From positions 62,001 through 126,000 of the forward strand of contig NZ_JAJOYX010000001.1 of NCBI RefSeq assembly GCF_022565915.1: DNA of 64,000 nucleotides. The letters run 5' to 3'. The position numbers and the translations under genes were made by a program. Positions 16,571 through 26,236 of this stretch are shown here, piece by piece. Source of the stretch: Nesterenkonia sp. LB17. GTDB taxonomy: Bacteria; Actinomycetota; Actinomycetes; Actinomycetales; Micrococcaceae. Under the pieces are notes generated by a model, which saw only the letters and a program-made list of their open reading frames with translations, had not been told where the DNA came from and ran no database searches. Numbering within the stretch: the first letter of the stretch is position 1; every line of letters starts with the position of its first letter.

Positions 16571-19500
16571 ATGATCATTGGGATGCTGGCTGTGCTGTTC
16601 GCGCTCAGCATCCTGACCCCCTTCCTGTACCACCGGTTCGGCCGCCGCACCTTCTTCTTCCTCGCCGCAGTCCTGGCTGTGGCCATGGTCGCGATCCTGA
16701 GCTATGTGCCCGCGGTGCTCGAGGCCGATCAGGCCGCCGGCATCGGCGAGCCCAACGCTCCTCCGGCCGAGGTGATCGAGTGGATCCCGCAGTTCGGCGT
16801 GGAGCTGGCGTTCCGCATCGACGCCCTGGCGCTGGCCATGTCGGTGCTGATCCTCGGCGTCGGGGCCCTGGTGATGCTCTACTGCGCCCGCTACTTCGCG
16901 TCCTCCGAGCGTGCGGCGGGCCCCTTCGCCGCGGAGCTCTTCGCCTTCGCCGCCTCGATGCTGGGTCTGGTGCTCGCCGATGACCTGGTCATGCTCTTCG
17001 TGTTCTGGGAGCTCACCACGATCCTGTCCTTCCTGCTGATCGGCTTCTCGGCACACCGGATCTATGCCCGCCGCTCAGCGATCCAGGCGCTGCTGGTGAC
17101 CACCTTCGGCGGACTGGCGATGCTGGTGGGTCTGCTCTGGCTGGGTCAGCTCACCGGCAGCTACCGGCTCTCCGAGATCCTCGCCGCCGCCCCGGAGCTG
17201 GTCTCTGACCCCGCGACGGCGACCGCGGTGGACATCGCGGTGGCGCTGGTCCTGCTCGGCGCGCTCTCGAAGTCCGCGCTGGTCCCGTTCCACTTCTGGC
17301 TCCCCGCAGCGATGGCGGCGCCGACTCCGGTCTCGGCCTATCTGCATGCCGCCGCGATGGTCAAGGCCGGCGTCTACCTGGTGGCCCGGTTCGCCCCGGG
17401 CTTCCACGAGACCACCTTCTGGCTGCCGCTGGTGCTCGGGCTCGGGCTGCTCACCATGCTGGTCGGCGCCTGGCGGGCGCTGCGCCAGACCGACATCAAG
17501 CTGGTGCTCGCCTACGGCACGGTCTCCCAGCTGGGCTTCCTGATCATGATCAACGGGCTGGGCACCGAGGACGCGGCGCTGGCCGGACTCGCCATGCTGC
17601 TGGCCCACGGGTTGTTCAAGGCGGCGCTGTTCATGGTGGTCGGGATCATCGACCACCAGTCCGGCACCCGCGATCTGCGCAGGCTCTCCGGGCTGGCCCG
17701 GACCCAGCGCCCATTGTTCATCGTCGCGCTGATCGCCACCGCCTCCATGGCAGGCCTGCCGCCGCTCTTCGGCTTCGTGGCCAAGGAGGTCGTCTTCGAG
17801 TCGTTCTTCAGCTACGCCGAAGCCACCGACGGGGGCTCGGCGCTGACCTGGGGCTGGCTGGTGCTGGTCGGCGTCGTGCTGGGCTCCGCGCTGACCGTTG
17901 CCTACTCGGCCCGGTTCCTCTGGGGAGCCTTCGCCACCAAGCGCGAAGCCTCCGGCGCTGCGGCGGCGCCCATCGTCTTCAAGGGCCCGGTGCCGCGGGT
18001 CTTCCTCGCAGCTCCGATGATCCTCGCCGCGGCGACCGTGGGCCTGGCGCTGTTCCCACAGCCGGTGCAGGCGCTGGTCGAACCCTGGGCCACCCTGTTC
18101 GCGCCGGTGGACCCCGCGGTCGAACCGACCTATCTCGCGCTCTGGCACGGACTGACCCCGGTGCTGGGACTCTCCGCGCTGACCTGGGTGCTGGGCTACG
18201 CGCTCTTCCGCCTCCGCGAGCCTTTCGCCCGCGTCCAGACGAAGGTGCCTCCGGTGTTCGACGCCGAGCGCGGCTACCGAGCCACGGTGCGCGGGGTCGA
18301 CATGCTCTCCTCCTGGGTCACCGCCCGCACCCAGCGCGGTGCGCTGGGCTGGTACCTGTTCATCATCCTCGCCGTGGCGACGCTGGTGCCGCTCAGCGTG
18401 GTGATCTTCGGCGGCCCCGGAGGCGCCGGGGTCTCAGATCGCTGGATGGTGGACGACTTCATCATCGCCGAGCAGCCGCTGCAGGTGGTGCTCGCGCTGA
18501 TCATCCTCGGCGGAGCCTCCGGCGCTATCTGGGCTCCCAAGCGCTTCATGGCGGTGCTGATGGTCTCGCTCTGCGGCTGGGGGATCGCCGGGATCTTCGC
18601 GCTGCAGGGCGCCCCGGACCTCGCGCTGACCCTGCTGCTGGTGGAGTCCATCGTGCTGGTGGTCTTCGTGCTCGCGCTGCGAAGCCTGCCGGCGGGCATC
18701 TGGACCCAGACCCCCACCCGGTTCAAGTTCGGCCGCGCGGCGCTGGGCATCGGCTTCGGCGTGGTCATGATGGCCGTCGCGGCGATGTCCATGAACGCCC
18801 GCACCGCCGATCCGGTGTCCGTGGAATACCCCTGGATGGCCTATGAGGTCGGTCAGGGCGCCAACATCGTCAACGTCACACTCGTGGACATCCGCGTCTG
18901 GGACACCTTCGGTGAGATCACCGTGCTCGCCGCCGCGGCCACCGGCGTCGCCTCGCTGATCTTCGTGAAACGCCGTGACGTGCAGCGCCGGGAGCTCCAT
19001 GAGGTCCCCAGCGGCACCGTCGGACGGGTGCTCTCGGACAAGGCGCTCTCCCCGCGCCAGGTCCGCGAGATCAAGGTCGCCCGCTCCTTCGCCACCGTGG
19101 CCCGTGAGGCCTGGCTGGTGGCGGGCCGCACGGTGGCGCCGGAGCACCGCAGCATCGTCTTCGAGGTCATCACCCGGCTGATGTTCCACGGCATCATCAT
19201 GATCTCGCTCTACCTGCTGCTGGCCGGACACAACCTGCCAGGCGGCGGCTTCGCCGGCGGCCTGCTGGCGGGACTCGCCTTCGTGCTGCGCTACCTGGCC
19301 GGCGGCCGCTACGAGCTCGAAGCCGCGATCCCGTTCTCCGCCGGCGCCATGATGGGCTGGGGCCTGGCCATCGCCTGCTTCACGGGCATCACCCCGCTGA
19401 TCGCGGGCGGGCAGGCCTTCCAGTCCTTCGACTTCTACCTCACCCTCCCGATCTTGGGCGAGCACCACTTCGTCTCGGCGATCCTCTTCGACGTCGGGGT

Positions 19501-19645
19501 CTACCTGGTGGTCATCGGCCTGATCGTGGACATCCTGCGCAGCCTCGGCTCGGAGATCGATGTGCGCAGCGAACGTGAGGGCCAGCGCGCCACCACCACC
19601 GCGCACGGCATCCACGGTGAGACCTCTGCGGGGGTGGCCCGATGA
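16571..19645 (+). CDS. mrpA: Na+/H+ antiporter subunit MrpA fused to MrpB
   Basis: 1024 residues. ATG 16571 follows GGAGAGGAG at a normal distance. The first 500 residues are the proton-pumping MrpA/NuoL fold (FVFWELTTILSFLLIGF; ALSKSALVPFHFWLPAAMAAPTPV, in which the Lys and His are conserved, and MLLAHGLFKAALFMVVGIIDH). MbhD/E-like segments follow, then a C-terminal MrpB domain (FHGIIMISLYLLLAGHNLPG, GGFAGGLLAGLAFVLRYLA). Bacillus has A and B as separate genes; here they are one protein. First gene of the seven-function operon for Na+ (K+) expulsion and alkaline pH tolerance; its stop overlaps mrpC by ATGA. Confidence 0.93.
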   Translation: MIIGMLAVLFALSILTPFLYHRFGRRTFFFLAAVLAVAMVAILSYVPAVLEADQAAGIGEPNAPPAEVIEWIPQFGVELAFRIDALALAMSVLILGVGALVMLYCARYFASSERAAGPFAAELFAFAASMLGLVLADDLVMLFVFWELTTILSFLLIGFSAHRIYARRSAIQALLVTTFGGLAMLVGLLWLGQLTGSYRLSEILAAAPELVSDPATATAVDIAVALVLLGALSKSALVPFHFWLPAAMAAPTPVSAYLHAAAMVKAGVYLVARFAPGFHETTFWLPLVLGLGLLTMLVGAWRALRQTDIKLVLAYGTVSQLGFLIMINGLGTEDAALAGLAMLLAHGLFKAALFMVVGIIDHQSGTRDLRRLSGLARTQRPLFIVALIATASMAGLPPLFGFVAKEVVFESFFSYAEATDGGSALTWGWLVLVGVVLGSALTVAYSARFLWGAFATKREASGAAAAPIVFKGPVPRVFLAAPMILAAATVGLALFPQPVQALVEPWATLFAPVDPAVEPTYLALWHGLTPVLGLSALTWVLGYALFRLREPFARVQTKVPPVFDAERGYRATVRGVDMLSSWVTARTQRGALGWYLFIILAVATLVPLSVVIFGGPGGAGVSDRWMVDDFIIAEQPLQVVLALIILGGASGAIWAPKRFMAVLMVSLCGWGIAGIFALQGAPDLALTLLLVESIVLVVFVLALRSLPAGIWTQTPTRFKFGRAALGIGFGVVMMAVAAMSMNARTADPVSVEYPWMAYEVGQGANIVNVTLVDIRVWDTFGEITVLAAAATGVASLIFVKRRDVQRRELHEVPSGTVGRVLSDKALSPRQVREIKVARSFATVAREAWLVAGRTVAPEHRSIVFEVITRLMFHGIIMISLYLLLAGHNLPGGGFAGGLLAGLAFVLRYLAGGRYELEAAIPFSAGAMMGWGLAIACFTGITPLIAGGQAFQSFDFYLTLPILGEHHFVSAILFDVGVYLVVIGLIVDILRSLGSEIDVRSEREGQRATTTAHGIHGETSAGVAR

Positions 19646-20310
19646 CCGTCAACCTGACCCTGCTGGTGCTCATGGGCGCGCTCTTCGCCATCGGCATCTA
19701 CCTGCTCCTGGAGCGCTCACTGACCCGGGTGCTGCTCGGGATCATCCTGATCTCCAACGGGGTGAACCTGCTGCTGCTGCACACCGCCGGCCGCGCCGGA
19801 CTCGCCCCGATCTATGATCCCGACATCTCCGCCGAGGAGTATCTCGACCCGCTGCCGCAGGCGCTGCTGCTCACCGCGATCGTGATCGCCTTCGCACTGG
19901 TCAGCTTCATGCTGGCGCTGATCTACCGGTCCTGGGTGCTCGCCCGGCAGGACGAGCTCGCCGACGACGAGGAGGACCGCCGCATCGCCTCCTACGCCAA
20001 CGTCCATGACACCGAGGAAGACGCTGAGCTGGCCACCGAGACCACCGAGTTCGCCGATGACACCGACTCCTCGGGGCGCCAGCTGCTGAACCCGCGCCGC
20101 GGGGTGGATGAGGTGGCTGGGACGGATGCCGCAGATGAGGCGCCCGCGTCCGGAGCGATGCACGCAGACCAGCTCGACGTCACCATCGGAGCCGGACGCG
20201 CCGACGGGCCGCCTCGGCAGGTCCCGGCAGATCCCGACGTCGAGCCGACGGCGGAACCTGACACCGATCCGGCTGAGGATCCAGACCCGACCGAAGGAGG
20301 TCAGCGCTGA
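19642..20310 (+). CDS. mrpC: Na+/H+ antiporter subunit MrpC with acidic C-terminal extension
   Basis: The first ~115 residues are the NuoK-like MrpC: three helices including LLGIILISNGVNLLLLHTAG and LPQALLLTAIVIAFALVSFM. Typical MrpC ends there. This one adds about 105 polar residues rich in Asp, Glu, Pro and Thr (DDEEDRR, EPTAEPDTDPAEDPDPTEGG), probably a disordered cytoplasmic tail. Overlaps mrpA and mrpD at its stop-start joints. Confidence 0.92.
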   Translation: MTVNLTLLVLMGALFAIGIYLLLERSLTRVLLGIILISNGVNLLLLHTAGRAGLAPIYDPDISAEEYLDPLPQALLLTAIVIAFALVSFMLALIYRSWVLARQDELADDEEDRRIASYANVHDTEEDAELATETTEFADDTDSSGRQLLNPRRGVDEVAGTDAADEAPASGAMHADQLDVTIGAGRADGPPRQVPADPDVEPTAEPDTDPAEDPDPTEGGQR

Positions 20311-22040
20311 TGAACACCGAGTTCCTCAACTTCACCCCGCTGGCCGTGCTGATCCCGTTCTTCGGCGCGGGCTTCGCCTTCGCCTTCTACCGCAACAAGT
20401 CCGCCCAACGGGCGATCACCATCGGCGCGCTCGTGCTCACCGTGATCCTCGAGGTCACGATGCTGAGCCACGTCTGGAACGGCGGCGCCCACGCCATCCA
20501 CCTGGCCGGCTGGCCGGCGCCCTTCGGCATCGTGATGGTGATCGACCGGTTCGCGGCGCTGATGCTGGTGGTCTCCTCGATCATCACCCTGTGCGTGCTG
20601 CTCTACGCGGTGGGCCAGGGCGCCGCCGAGGAGAAGGACGACTCCGGTCCGGTCTCGATCTTCTACCCCACCTACCTGATCCTGGTGGCCGGCGTATCCA
20701 ACGCGTTCCTCGCCGGTGACCTGTTCAACCTCTACGTGGGCTTCGAGATCTTCCTGACCGCCTCCTATGTGCTGCTGACCCTGGGCGGCGGTGAATCCCG
20801 GATCCGTGCGGGCGTCACCTACGTGGTGGTCTCGATCGTCTCCTCGATGCTGTTCCTGATCACGATCGGGATGATCTACGCCGCCACCGGCACGGTGAAC
20901 CTGGCCGATCTCGCGCTGCGCCTGGCGGACCTTGATCCCAGCACCCAGCTGACCCTGCACGTGATGCTGCTGGTGGCCTTCGGGATCAAGGCCGCGGTGT
21001 TCCCGCTGGCCTTCTGGCTGCCCGACTCCTACCCCACGGCGCCGGCCCCGGTCACCGCGGTGTTCGCCGGGCTGCTCACCAAGGTCGGCATCTACGCGAT
21101 GATCCGCACCGAGACGCTGCTCTTCCCGGGGGAGCGGATCAACACCGCGCTGATGATCGTCGCGGCGCTGACCATGATCGTGGGAATCCTCGGTGCGCTG
21201 GCGCAGGCGGACATCAAGCGCATGCTCTCCTTCACCTTGATCAGCCATATCGGCTATCTGGTCTTCGGGCTCGCGCTGAGCTCGATCATCGGCATGGCCG
21301 CCACCATCTACTACGTGGCCCACCACATCACCATCCAGACCACGCTGTTCCTGGTCACCGGACTGATCGAACGCCGGTCCGGGACCTCCAACGTGCTGCG
21401 CCTGGGCGGGCTGGCGAAGATCTCCCCGGTGCTGGGACTGCTGTTCTTCATCCCGGCGATGAACCTCGCCGGGATTCCACCGTTCTCCGGATTCGTCGGC
21501 AAGCTGGGCATGATGCAGGGCGGCATCGCGGAGAACACCTGGATCACCTGGACGCTGGTGATCGCCTCGGTGGTGACCTCCCTGCTCACCCTGATGGCGG
21601 TGGCCAGGATCTGGACCCGCGGCTTCTGGCGCAAGCCTGAGGACGCCGATGAGACTCCCGAGCGCCAGCTGATGTCCAAGACGCTGGCGCACTCCCGCGC
21701 GGCGAACAAGCGCTACCTGCCGATGTCGATGGTCGCCCCGACCGCGGCGCTGGTGGCGATGTCGCTGGCGTTCAGCGTCTTCGCCGGCCCGCTGATGGAC
21801 TTCTCCCGGGCCGCCGCGCAGGATATGTATGAGCGCACCCCCTACCTGGAGGCCGTCTTCGGCCCCGACCGGACCGAGGGTGTGCGCGACGAGCTCGAGG
21901 AGTTCGCCGCCACCTTCCTGATCGACTATGAGCTCGACGACGGCGGCGCGGCCGAGCATGCTCCGGTGGAGACCTCCCTGCAGCCCGATGACGAAGCGGC
22001 CGACGTCGTCCCGGAGATCACCGACGGGGATGATCAGTGA
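20310..22040 (+). CDS. mrpD: Na+/H+ antiporter subunit MrpD
   Basis: 576 residues, NuoN/NuoM-like proton-translocating subunit with about fourteen helices. Conserved features: GDLFNLYVGFEIFLTASYVLL, GIKAAVFPLAFWLPDSYPTAP, SHIGYLVFGLAL, IPPFSGFVGKLGM. The C-terminal 80 residues after the last helix are acidic. TGATG overlaps join it to mrpC upstream and mrpE downstream. Confidence 0.94.
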   Translation: MNTEFLNFTPLAVLIPFFGAGFAFAFYRNKSAQRAITIGALVLTVILEVTMLSHVWNGGAHAIHLAGWPAPFGIVMVIDRFAALMLVVSSIITLCVLLYAVGQGAAEEKDDSGPVSIFYPTYLILVAGVSNAFLAGDLFNLYVGFEIFLTASYVLLTLGGGESRIRAGVTYVVVSIVSSMLFLITIGMIYAATGTVNLADLALRLADLDPSTQLTLHVMLLVAFGIKAAVFPLAFWLPDSYPTAPAPVTAVFAGLLTKVGIYAMIRTETLLFPGERINTALMIVAALTMIVGILGALAQADIKRMLSFTLISHIGYLVFGLALSSIIGMAATIYYVAHHITIQTTLFLVTGLIERRSGTSNVLRLGGLAKISPVLGLLFFIPAMNLAGIPPFSGFVGKLGMMQGGIAENTWITWTLVIASVVTSLLTLMAVARIWTRGFWRKPEDADETPERQLMSKTLAHSRAANKRYLPMSMVAPTAALVAMSLAFSVFAGPLMDFSRAAAQDMYERTPYLEAVFGPDRTEGVRDELEEFAATFLIDYELDDGGAAEHAPVETSLQPDDEAADVVPEITDGDDQ

Positions 22041-22762
22041 TGAAGAGACCCAAGACTCCGCTGAAGCTGGAGCTGCCGCTGATCGCGTTCCTCGGCTTCT
22101 TCTGGATGGCGATCTGGCAGGACTTCACGATCGGCACGTTCATCATCGGGGCGGTCTATGCCACGATCATCGTGCGGGTGTTCTACCTGCCGCCGCTGCG
22201 CGGCAGCGGACGGCTGAACCCCTGGTGGGGACTGGTCTTCACCGGTCGCTTCCTGGTGAAGATGGTCGCCGCCTCGTTCCAGGTCTCCTGGATCGCCGTC
22301 GTCGTCGGACCGAGGGTGAAGAACTCGATCATCTCGATCCAGCTGCGCAGCCATGACGACCTGATCGTCACCCTGACCGGGCATGCGCTTGCGCTGGTGC
22401 CGGGCTCCCTGGTCCTCGACGTCGACCGCACGACGGCGACCCTCTACCTGCACACTCTCGACATCAATTCCGATGAGGATGCCGAGAAGATCCGCCAGGA
22501 CGCGCTGAAGACCGAGGCGCTGCTCATCCTGACCTGCGGGAATCGCTCGGACGTGGCCGTGGTCAAGGCGGAGAAGCGCCTGGGCAGGATGTCGGGCTTC
22601 TCCAAGACCGAGCGGGAGGCCCCGTTCATCCATCGCGGCGACGGTCCCAGCGAGGCCGAGCGGGACGCCGAACGTGCCGCGGGACGCACCCCCGAGCGTA
22701 CCGACATCGATGCCGGCGCCGATTCTCCTGAGCGGACCACGATCGAGGAGGTGGAGCACTGA
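22040..22762 (+). CDS. mrpE: Na+/H+ antiporter subunit MrpE with polar extension
   Basis: 240 residues. ATG 22040 overlaps the mrpD stop; a GTG one codon earlier is also possible. The core (about 160 residues) has two helices then the MrpE domain: NPWWGLVFTGRFLVKMVAASF, NSIISIQLRSHDDLIVTLTG, VLDVDRTTATLYLHTLDIN. Its last 70 residues are charged (ERDAERAAGRTPERTDIDAG) and absent from ordinary MrpE. Confidence 0.92.
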   Translation: MKRPKTPLKLELPLIAFLGFFWMAIWQDFTIGTFIIGAVYATIIVRVFYLPPLRGSGRLNPWWGLVFTGRFLVKMVAASFQVSWIAVVVGPRVKNSIISIQLRSHDDLIVTLTGHALALVPGSLVLDVDRTTATLYLHTLDINSDEDAEKIRQDALKTEALLILTCGNRSDVAVVKAEKRLGRMSGFSKTEREAPFIHRGDGPSEAERDAERAAGRTPERTDIDAGADSPERTTIEEVEH

Positions 22763-23355
22763 TGCTGGACATCGCCGTGCACATCACCCAGGTGCTGCTC
22801 GCCATCGGCGCCATCGGCAGCGTCTACCGCATCTATAAGGGCCCCTCCGTGCTGGACCGGGTGATCAGCCTCGACGTGATGCTCATCATCGTGGCCTCGA
22901 TGATGATCGTGGACATGGTGGTCAACGACCACCAGGACTTCATCATGTTCGTCGTGATCACGGCCGTGATCGGCTTCCTCGGCGCGGTGGCCATCGCACG
23001 CTATGTGGTCGTGCGCTCTCCCGAAGAGGTGGCCAGCGAATCCTCCGAGCAGGACCCATACCCTGCGCCCCCGCTGGCCCCGGCCATCCCCGGTGCCGCT
23101 GCGGAGAGCGAGCCGGAGGCCCCGCACGACCCGGTGAGCACCCCCAGGATGCCCGGGATCGAGGTGGAGGAGGGCGAGGACGAGTCCACCTCCTGGTTCT
23201 CCGCCCTGACCCGCTCCGGGTTCACCCCGCGCCGCCACGACGACGCCCCCGCAGACGACGACGCCAGCGCCGACGCGGAGGAAGCCCCGAGTGCTGACAC
23301 CGCTGCTCGCCCGCCCGCACAGAAGCCATCGAAGCAGGAGGATCGTGATGCTTGA
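22762..23355 (+). CDS. mrpF: Na+/H+ antiporter subunit MrpF with long acidic tail
   Basis: Residues 1-90 are MrpF: three helices with YRIYKGPSVLDRVISLDVML and the conserved Asp of VISLDV. The normal protein is about 90 residues; this one runs to 197 with a Pro/Glu/Asp-rich tail, probably disordered. Start TGATG overlaps mrpE. Its last 8 nt overlap mrpG, which has its own AGGAGG site. Confidence 0.92.
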   Translation: MLDIAVHITQVLLAIGAIGSVYRIYKGPSVLDRVISLDVMLIIVASMMIVDMVVNDHQDFIMFVVITAVIGFLGAVAIARYVVVRSPEEVASESSEQDPYPAPPLAPAIPGAAAESEPEAPHDPVSTPRMPGIEVEEGEDESTSWFSALTRSGFTPRRHDDAPADDDASADAEEAPSADTAARPPAQKPSKQEDRDA

Positions 23356-23734
23356 GTCTCTCGACGCGGACCTGATCCTCGATGCGGTGGCCTCGGTGCT
23401 GCTGGTGATCGGCGGGCTGATGTCCCTGGCCGCCGGCGTCGGCCTGGTCCGGCTGCCCGATCTGCACTCGCGGATGCACGCAGCGACCAAGCCACAGGTG
23501 CTGGGGCTGCTCGCGCTGCTGCTGGCCGCGGCGATCAGCTGGCGGTCCTGGGAATGGGTCGCCATCGTGCTGCTCGCCTGGGGCCTGCAGCTGCTCACCG
23601 CGCCGGTCAGCGCGCACGTGGTGGGCCGCTCCGGCTACCGCACCAAGCACATGCGCCGGGATCTGCTCACCCATGACGAGCTCGCCAGCGCGGTCGAGCG
23701 GATCAGCCGGGACATCCCTCCCTCCCGCGGCTGA
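23348..23734 (+). CDS. mrpG: Na+/H+ antiporter subunit MrpG
   Basis: 128 residues, three helices: LLVIGGLMSLAAGVGLVRLP, DLHSRMHAATKPQVLGLLALL, then VLLAWGLQLLTAPVSAHVVG. The RMHAATKPQVLG motif is diagnostic of MrpG/PhaG. ATG 23348 is set by AGGAGG about 7 nt upstream. Last gene of the mrp operon; converges on the ECF transporter gene with a 12-nt gap and no visible terminator. Confidence 0.93.
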   Translation: MLESLDADLILDAVASVLLVIGGLMSLAAGVGLVRLPDLHSRMHAATKPQVLGLLALLLAAAISWRSWEWVAIVLLAWGLQLLTAPVSAHVVGRSGYRTKHMRRDLLTHDELASAVERISRDIPPSRG

Positions 23735-23746
23735 GCATGGACCCGC

Positions 23747-26236
23747 TCAGGTCCAGACGAAGTTCCAGGCTCCGGCGAGGACCGCCGCGGTCACCGCCAG
23801 CGCCCCGATTCCGGCGCCGCCCAGGATCACCGGCAGATCCGCCGCGCTGAACCGCGCCGGGCGCGCCCAGCTGCGCGGTCCCGCGCCGAACCCGCGCGAC
23901 TCCATGGTCACCGCGAGCCTGGTGGCCATCCGGATGGCCTGGACCAGCAGACCGAAGGCCTGCGAGGCCGTGCCGCGCATCCGTGCCGTGAGCCCGCCGT
24001 GCGCACCCACGCCGCGGGCTCGGCGGGCGTGCCCGATCGTTCTCCAATGCTCCGCCAGCAGACCGAGCAGCCGCATCGCCGCCAGCGCACTGAGCACGAA
24101 GCGCGCGGGCAGCCGCAGCTGCTGCGCCAGGGAGTCCGCCAGATCCGTCGGATCCGTGGTGGAGAAGACGATCACCGAAGGCAGCACGATCGCGAACGCA
24201 CGGGCGCCCAGCGCGAGCCCCAGCGTGATCGATCCCTCGCTGATCGTGGTGAACCCCAGGTCAGCGAGCACACGACCGGACTCTTCGGCGGCGATCGCCG
24301 TGCCCCAGGCGGCCACCACCGCGCCCGCGGCGAAGGGCCAGACGCGTCGCAGGAAGCCGCCCGGTCTGATCCCGGCCAGCGGCAGCAGCGCGAGGCTGGC
24401 GAGGATCACGACGCCGGAGCTCACCGCGTCGATGGTCATCACCAGCGCCGCCGTGATCAGGAAGACCGCGATGAGCTTGGCCAGCGCATTGCGCCGGCCC
24501 AGCCAGGACAGCGACCGCTCAGGCCCGAAGAGCTCCCCACCCGGGGGGTCTGACCGCTCCCCGCCCCGCTGCTCGTCCGGGGTGACCGGTTCTTCTCGCC
24601 GGACCTGGTGCTCACTCGCGTGAAGTCCGCGCAGGAAGGCGGCATCGTGGGTGACCGCCAGCACCGTTCCGCCGGAATCCACATGCTCGCGCAGCAGCGA
24701 GATGAGCTCCGCGAAGGTGCGGGCATCCTGGCCGAAGGTGGGCTCATCGAGCATCAGCACCTCAGGTCCCGCCGAGAGCACAGTGCCCACCGAGAGCCGG
24801 CGCTTCTCCCCGCCCGAGAGCGTGAACGGGTTGGCCTCGGCCAGCTCCGTGAGTCCGAGACGCTCCAGCAGCCGGGCGACCCGGTCGTCGATCTGCTGCT
24901 CGTCGAACAATGGGTCCGTCGTGCCGGGGACCTCGGCCTGCTGCGCGCCCAGGGCGAGCTCCTCGCGGACGGTGCTGCGCACGAACTGGTGCTCCGGCTC
25001 TTGGAAGACCACCCCGATCCGGGCGACCAGGTCAGCGGAGCGCCACTTGTGCGGGTCCTCCGCCAGCAGCGCGCCAGCGCCCTTGAGCTCCGCAGTCGCC
25101 GAGACGCTGCCGGCATGGGCGGGCAGCAGCCCCGCCAGGGTCAGCAGCAGCGTGGACTTCCCCGCGCCGTTGGCGCCGGTGATGCCCAGGGTCTGACCTC
25201 GACGGATCACCAGATCGAGATCCTTCACGGTCGGCGGCGCCGGCTGCGCGCGCCGCCAGCCGGGTTTGGGGGAGTGGCGTCCGACGGCGAGGCCCTCGGC
25301 CAGCAGCAGCGGTTCGGCCTGCTTCCGCCCAGTCCCGCCCAGCCGCTCAGTCCAGTCCTGCCGCTCAGTCCCACCCCTCCACACCGGCAGATCCTGCAGC
25401 GGATCCCGTCCGGGAACCCAGAGCCCCATGCCGGCCAGCTCCTCGCGAAGCGCAGCATCGGTGAAGATCTCTGCGGCGGGACTGCTCCTGCGGATCCCGC
25501 CGCCGGTCTCGAGCACCAGCAGGGTGTCCATGTGCTCCGCCCAGACCTCGAGACGATGCTCCACCAGGATGACCGTGGCGCCGGTGGCCTCGGCGGCGGC
25601 GAGCACCGCGTCACGTACCTGCCGGACGCCCTCGGGGTCCAGGTTTGCGGTGGGTTCATCGAGCAGCAGCAGGCCGGGGCGCATCGCGAGGATCCCGGCC
25701 AGGGCCAGCCGCTGCTTCTGTCCTCCGGAGAGCTTCGCGCTGGGATGATCCAGGTCGAAGCTGTGCAGTCCGACATCGGTCAGTGCGGCCCGGACCCGCT
25801 GCCAGATCTGCTCCCGCGGCACGGCGAGGTTCTCGGCGGAGAAGGCCACGTCGTCGCCGATCCGCGAGAGCACCACCTGGGACTCCGGGTCCTGCTGCAT
25901 CAGGCCGGCCCGGCCGCGGGCCTGCTCAGGGTCGACGCCGTCGAGCAGCAGCCGGCCGTGGACCTCGGCCTCGTCATCATGCAGCACCGCGGCCAGCGCG
26001 TGCAGCAGGGTGGACTTCCCCGCCCCCGAGGGCCCCGCGAGGAGCACCTTCTCTCCCGGAGAGATCTGCAGGTCAAGGCCCGCCACAGCAGCACGCTCGC
26101 GTTCGGCATGGGTCCAGGACCATCGCTGCGCGGTGACGGCGACCCCGCGCGCAGGGTGCGCCCGGGTCGCGGAGCCGGGCTCAGGGACCGGGGTGCCGGC
26201 GAGATCACCAGCCCCGGCGTCGACCCGTTCACCCAT
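23747..26236 (-). CDS. ECF transporter energising protein: ATPase-ATPase-EcfT fusion (YkoD-YkoC type)
   Basis: 829 residues. First ABC domain: Walker A GPSGAGKST (68-76), signature KLSGGQKQR, Walker B LLLLDEPTANLDPEG. Second ABC domain: GANGAGKST, signature TLSGGEKRR, Walker B LMLDEPTFGQD, H-loop VTHDA. The last ~270 residues are an EcfT membrane protein with about five helices and coupling motifs of the Ala-Arg-Gly type (RRARGVGA and MESRGFGAG). In Bacillus the two-domain ATPase YkoD and the EcfT YkoC are separate; here they are one chain. It overlaps the YkoE gene by 8 nt and shares its TPP riboswitch, so the complex should import hydroxymethylpyrimidine or thiamine. Confidence 0.9.
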   Translation of the reverse strand: MGERVDAGAGDLAGTPVPEPGSATRAHPARGVAVTAQRWSWTHAERERAAVAGLDLQISPGEKVLLAGPSGAGKSTLLHALAAVLHDDEAEVHGRLLLDGVDPEQARGRAGLMQQDPESQVVLSRIGDDVAFSAENLAVPREQIWQRVRAALTDVGLHSFDLDHPSAKLSGGQKQRLALAGILAMRPGLLLLDEPTANLDPEGVRQVRDAVLAAAEATGATVILVEHRLEVWAEHMDTLLVLETGGGIRRSSPAAEIFTDAALREELAGMGLWVPGRDPLQDLPVWRGGTERQDWTERLGGTGRKQAEPLLLAEGLAVGRHSPKPGWRRAQPAPPTVKDLDLVIRRGQTLGITGANGAGKSTLLLTLAGLLPAHAGSVSATAELKGAGALLAEDPHKWRSADLVARIGVVFQEPEHQFVRSTVREELALGAQQAEVPGTTDPLFDEQQIDDRVARLLERLGLTELAEANPFTLSGGEKRRLSVGTVLSAGPEVLMLDEPTFGQDARTFAELISLLREHVDSGGTVLAVTHDAAFLRGLHASEHQVRREEPVTPDEQRGGERSDPPGGELFGPERSLSWLGRRNALAKLIAVFLITAALVMTIDAVSSGVVILASLALLPLAGIRPGGFLRRVWPFAAGAVVAAWGTAIAAEESGRVLADLGFTTISEGSITLGLALGARAFAIVLPSVIVFSTTDPTDLADSLAQQLRLPARFVLSALAAMRLLGLLAEHWRTIGHARRARGVGAHGGLTARMRGTASQAFGLLVQAIRMATRLAVTMESRGFGAGPRSWARPARFSAADLPVILGGAGIGALAVTAAVLAGAWNFVWT

